Source: Peptoniphilus_A sp022767005 (GTDB lineage Bacteria > Bacillota > Clostridia > Tissierellales > Peptoniphilaceae). From it: 34,165 bases of DNA. The stretch covers positions 1 through 34,165 of the forward strand of contig NZ_JBNPOJ010000018.1 in the NCBI RefSeq assembly GCF_050315115.1, given 5' to 3'. A program made the position numbers and the translations under genes. Shown in pieces: positions 32,474 through 34,165 of this stretch (the first letter of the stretch is position 1; each line of letters starts with the position of its first letter). The notes under the pieces were generated by a model. It did no database searches. It was given only the letters and a program-made list of their open reading frames with translations, and was not told where the DNA came from.

Positions 32474-33052
32474 ATGAAAAAACTTTTTAAATTACTTATT
32501 TTATTTACAGTAGCTCTTACACTTTTTGCTTGCAACAAAAAAAATGATGAAACAAAAGCAGAAAAAACAGGAGATGCTACAACTAGTGCAATGAAACTAT
32601 CTGAAATGCAAATTGAAAAATTTGATTTCAAAACTATGAACATAATGGATGGCAAAATTGTAAATTCTGAAGAATTCTACAAAGAAAAACCTATTACACT
32701 TGTAAATGCATGGGGAACTTTCTGTGGACCTTGCAAAGAAGAAATGCCAGATCTAGCAAAATTATACGAAAAATATAAAGACAAAATTAATTTTCTTGGT
32801 GTAGTTGTAGACACAAATGCTAACATGGACACAAATGTCGAAGAAGCTCAAAAAATTATTAAGGACTCAGGCGTTAATTACACAAATATAATGCCAAACC
32901 CAACTACTGAAGAAAGTTTAGCAACTATTACTGCAATGCCAACAACATTTTTTGTAAATAGCGAGGGAAAAATCCTTGGCGGTTTTGTTGGTAAGGCCGA
33001 TAAAGATAGTCTAGAAGCTACTATTGAAAAAGTTATAGCAGAAAACAAATAA
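32474..33052 (+). CDS. TlpA/ResA-like thioredoxin lipoprotein
   Basis: The 192-residue protein begins with a lipoprotein signal; the lipobox LFAC ends at Cys20, so it is anchored outside the membrane by a lipid. After a Lys/Glu/Thr-rich linker comes a thioredoxin fold with the active site CGPC (Cys84-Cys87 in WGTFCGPC), the cis-proline Pro156 (AMPTTF), and the extra insertion typical of TlpA/ResA. It should reduce or exchange disulfides of exported proteins. It needs electrons from a membrane carrier (CcdA type) that is not in the window. It is a single gene with its own promoter and terminator. Confidence 0.88.
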   Translation: MKKLFKLLILFTVALTLFACNKKNDETKAEKTGDATTSAMKLSEMQIEKFDFKTMNIMDGKIVNSEEFYKEKPITLVNAWGTFCGPCKEEMPDLAKLYEKYKDKINFLGVVVDTNANMDTNVEEAQKIIKDSGVNYTNIMPNPTTEESLATITAMPTTFFVNSEGKILGGFVGKADKDSLEATIEKVIAENK

Positions 33053-33089
33053 TTTTTATTAGTATTTTATTAGACAAGCTAAATATACT

Positions 33090-33116
33090 AAGAGATGGAT
33101 TTCCCATCTCTTTTTT
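33090..33116 (+). terminator. Terminator of the TlpA-like gene
   Basis: AAGAGATGG (33090-33098) pairs perfectly with CCATCTCTT (33104-33112) around a 5-base loop, followed by a T-run, 37 bases after the stop codon. Confidence 0.88.
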
Positions 33117-33178
33117 GTTTAAATTTACATAAGAAATATAGACTAAGTATATAAAATACGAAAATAAAATTTTAAAAT

Positions 33179-33198
33179 AGTACTGAAATATCAGTACT
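33179..33198 (-). terminator. Possible terminator of the two-gene unit that follows
   Basis: AGTACTGA and TCAGTACT form a perfect 8-bp stem with a 4-base loop. On the minus strand an AT-rich, T-biased stretch follows. It lies 21 bases after the stop of the 90-residue membrane protein. Confidence 0.5.
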
Positions 33199-33219
33199 CT
33201 CGAACCGTCCAAATAAAAA

Positions 33220-33492
33220 TCAATTTTTATAATCTTTTTTCAATTCTTTTAAGATTATATAAATATCCCTAATTAAAAAAATATCCACAATCAAAGTTAG
33301 AATCATAAATATAAAGGCTTCTCTAATTGAGCTTTGTGACACTCCTCTTATAGCTTTTATACGATTATAACCTATCCATTTACTATAGAGAGATCCAGTT
33401 CCACCAAATACACTCACTCCATTATAATTTAAAGAAAAATTTATAATAAATAAAGTAAAAAGGTGAATAAACCTATTTATAATTCTTTTCAT
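33220..33492 (-). CDS. Small membrane protein, unknown function
   Basis: The 90-residue protein has a hydrophobic stretch near the N-terminus (FIHLFTLFIINFSL), a loop with GGTGSLYSKWIGYNRIKAIRG, and a second helix (AFIFMILTLIVDIFLI), followed by a Lys-rich cytoplasmic end. I recognise no family. Its ATG overlaps the stop of the secreted-protein gene before it (TAATG), so the pair is cotranscribed and probably acts together at the membrane. The N-terminal helix could also be a signal peptide; Lys/Arg at the start would allow either. Confidence 0.6.
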   Translation of the reverse strand: MKRIINRFIHLFTLFIINFSLNYNGVSVFGGTGSLYSKWIGYNRIKAIRGVSQSSIREAFIFMILTLIVDIFLIRDIYIILKELKKDYKN

Positions 33493-33899
33493 TAGAAATC
33501 TATACTCCTATTAAAATCTTTTCTAAGTTTATATCGGCCTCCAACTTTACCTGTGACTTTAAATCCAGCCCTTACACTTACTCTAGCATTTCCTTCATGA
33601 AAAGTTCTTACAATGTCTCTAGACTCTTCTCCGCAAGAAAATGTAGAAATATTATTCTTGCCAGTAACTTTTATCTCTTCAATTGTTTCTAATAAATTGC
33701 CATCATTATCATATATGTATACAATTTTTCCAGTGTCTGTATCTCTTCTATCAATTTGTATTTCATCCAAATCATAATCTATGGATACTCTTATTTTATC
33801 TACTTGTATATAATTTTTAGTATCCTCAAAATCATCAGCTGCATATACTTGAGTCAATAAAAGCAAAACCAATAACATACTAGCAATAAACTTTTTCAT
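33492..33899 (-). CDS. Small secreted protein, unknown function
   Basis: The 135-residue protein has a classical signal peptide (MKKFIASMLLVLLLLTQVYA, cleavage likely after VYA) and an acidic mature part rich in strands: NYIQVDKIRVSIDYDLDEI, then DTDTGKIVYIYDNDGNLLETIEE, and a basic end GKVGGRYKLRKDFNRSIDF. One Cys is present (TFSCGEES). No family is recognised. It is followed by a small membrane protein with one-base overlap. GGAAGG precedes the ATG and a good promoter lies upstream. An anchor-less exported factor is likely. Confidence 0.65.
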   Translation of the reverse strand: MKKFIASMLLVLLLLTQVYAADDFEDTKNYIQVDKIRVSIDYDLDEIQIDRRDTDTGKIVYIYDNDGNLLETIEEIKVTGKNNISTFSCGEESRDIVRTFHEGNARVSVRAGFKVTGKVGGRYKLRKDFNRSIDF

Positions 33900-33943
33900 A
33901 TATACCTTCCTTCCTTTATTTGTTTGGACGATTCTATATCTTG

Positions 33944-33972
33944 ATTATAAACCCATAACAATCATAAATCAA
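33944..33972 (-). promoter_or_regulatory. Promoter of the secreted/membrane protein pair
   Basis: TTGATT (33972-33967) and a perfect TATAAT (33949-33944) are 17 bases apart on the minus strand, 45 bases before the ATG. The sequence from 33973 to 34095 shows nothing else. Confidence 0.6.
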
Positions 33973-34095
33973 ACCAATGGTAAAACCTTTTCATTAATTT
34001 AGCAAACATTATTTTATCACTGACATAAGAATATAGAAATTGTCACAAAGATTAGGACCTCTATACTCATCAAATTTTAAGTCCATAAATCCAAT

Positions 34096-34124
34096 CAAAA
34101 AAAGAGGGAATATTAACTCCCTCT
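34096..34124 (-). terminator. Terminator at the right end of the window
   Basis: AGAGGGA (34103-34109) pairs with TCCCTCT (34118-34124). On the minus strand a T-run follows directly; on the plus strand AATTTTTT follows, so it could work both ways. It fits termination of a minus-strand gene entering from beyond 34165. Confidence 0.75.
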
Positions 34125-34133
34125 AATTTTTTA

Positions 34134-34165
34134 TTATTTTGTAATCCAAGGATTAGTCAAGAATC
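34134..34165 (-). CDS. Last codons of a minus-strand gene (partial)
   Basis: On the minus strand one frame reads FLTNPWITK and then TAA at 34136-34134, ten bases before the terminator hairpin. The other two frames stop earlier. The short length allows no identification; the call rests on the terminator position and the open frame. Confidence 0.35.
   Translation of the reverse strand, partial: FLTNPWITK

Noticed and set aside
32323..32655. 110-codon minus-strand frame opposite the start of the TlpA-like gene
   Set aside because: It runs antisense to a convincing lipoprotein gene and through both promoters and the riboswitch; it has no ribosome site and no family likeness.
1..34165. CRISPR arrays, tRNA or rRNA genes, integrase and attachment repeats
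   Set aside because: No regularly spaced repeats, no cloverleaf-like sequence, no rRNA segments, and no integrase frame or flanking direct repeats were seen.

Overview
The window is about 34 kb of AT-rich DNA (roughly 30% GC by eye) with strong AGGAGG-type ribosome binding sites, ATG/GTG/TTG starts and tightly packed genes. A nine-gene V-type ATPase operon with Na+-type ligands, a CsaB pyruvyl transferase, DUF4330, DUF3783 and large InlB-repeat surface proteins suggest a Gram-positive anaerobe of the Tissierellia type, such as Peptoniphilus, Anaerococcus or a relative. The genus is inferred, not proven.

Layout: (1) 1-6.6 kb, minus strand: two large secreted surface proteins in tandem, the second cut by the window edge. 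A promoter lies upstream with a run of 14 G/C pairs about 50 bp beyond its -35 box, a probable phase-variation tract. (2) 6.9-11.6 kb, minus: a five-gene cell-wall polymer operon (glycosyltransferase, DUF4330, membrane protein, O-antigen ligase/polymerase, CsaB). (3) 11.7-15.2 kb, plus: carB without carA, behind a leader with alternative hairpins that resembles a transcription attenuator. (4) 15.3-19.9 kb: an accessory island. It holds a type IV toxin-antitoxin pair (intact AbiEi with palindromic operator, toxin reduced to 61 codons), the tail of an ICE-type DUF4366 protein, an IS110-family left end with a foldable bridge-RNA-like region and a truncated transposase, and a three-gene restriction-modification operon with two methyltransferases. 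(5) 19.9-22 kb: small housekeeping and hypothetical genes (DUF3783, hotdog protein, glyoxalase, orphan). (6) 22-30.6 kb, minus: the V-ATPase operon H-I-K-E-C-F-A-B-D, with NtpK residues matching the Na+-binding set of Enterococcus hirae. (7) 30.8-32.4 kb, minus: a nucleoside hydrolase-like gene and an ECF transporter S component behind a preQ1-I-like riboswitch, best read as queuosine/queuine salvage. (8) 32.4-33.05 kb, plus: a TlpA-like thioredoxin lipoprotein whose promoter overlaps that of region 7. (9) 33.2-34.1 kb, minus: a secreted protein and a small membrane protein of unknown role, then the last codons of another minus-strand gene.

The most interesting signals are the poly-G tract at the surface-protein promoter, the riboswitch-linked salvage operon whose hydrolase has Asn where the nucleoside hydrolase family usually has His, the IS110 bridge-RNA relic, and the carB leader. 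All calls come from reading the sequence; no database search was run.
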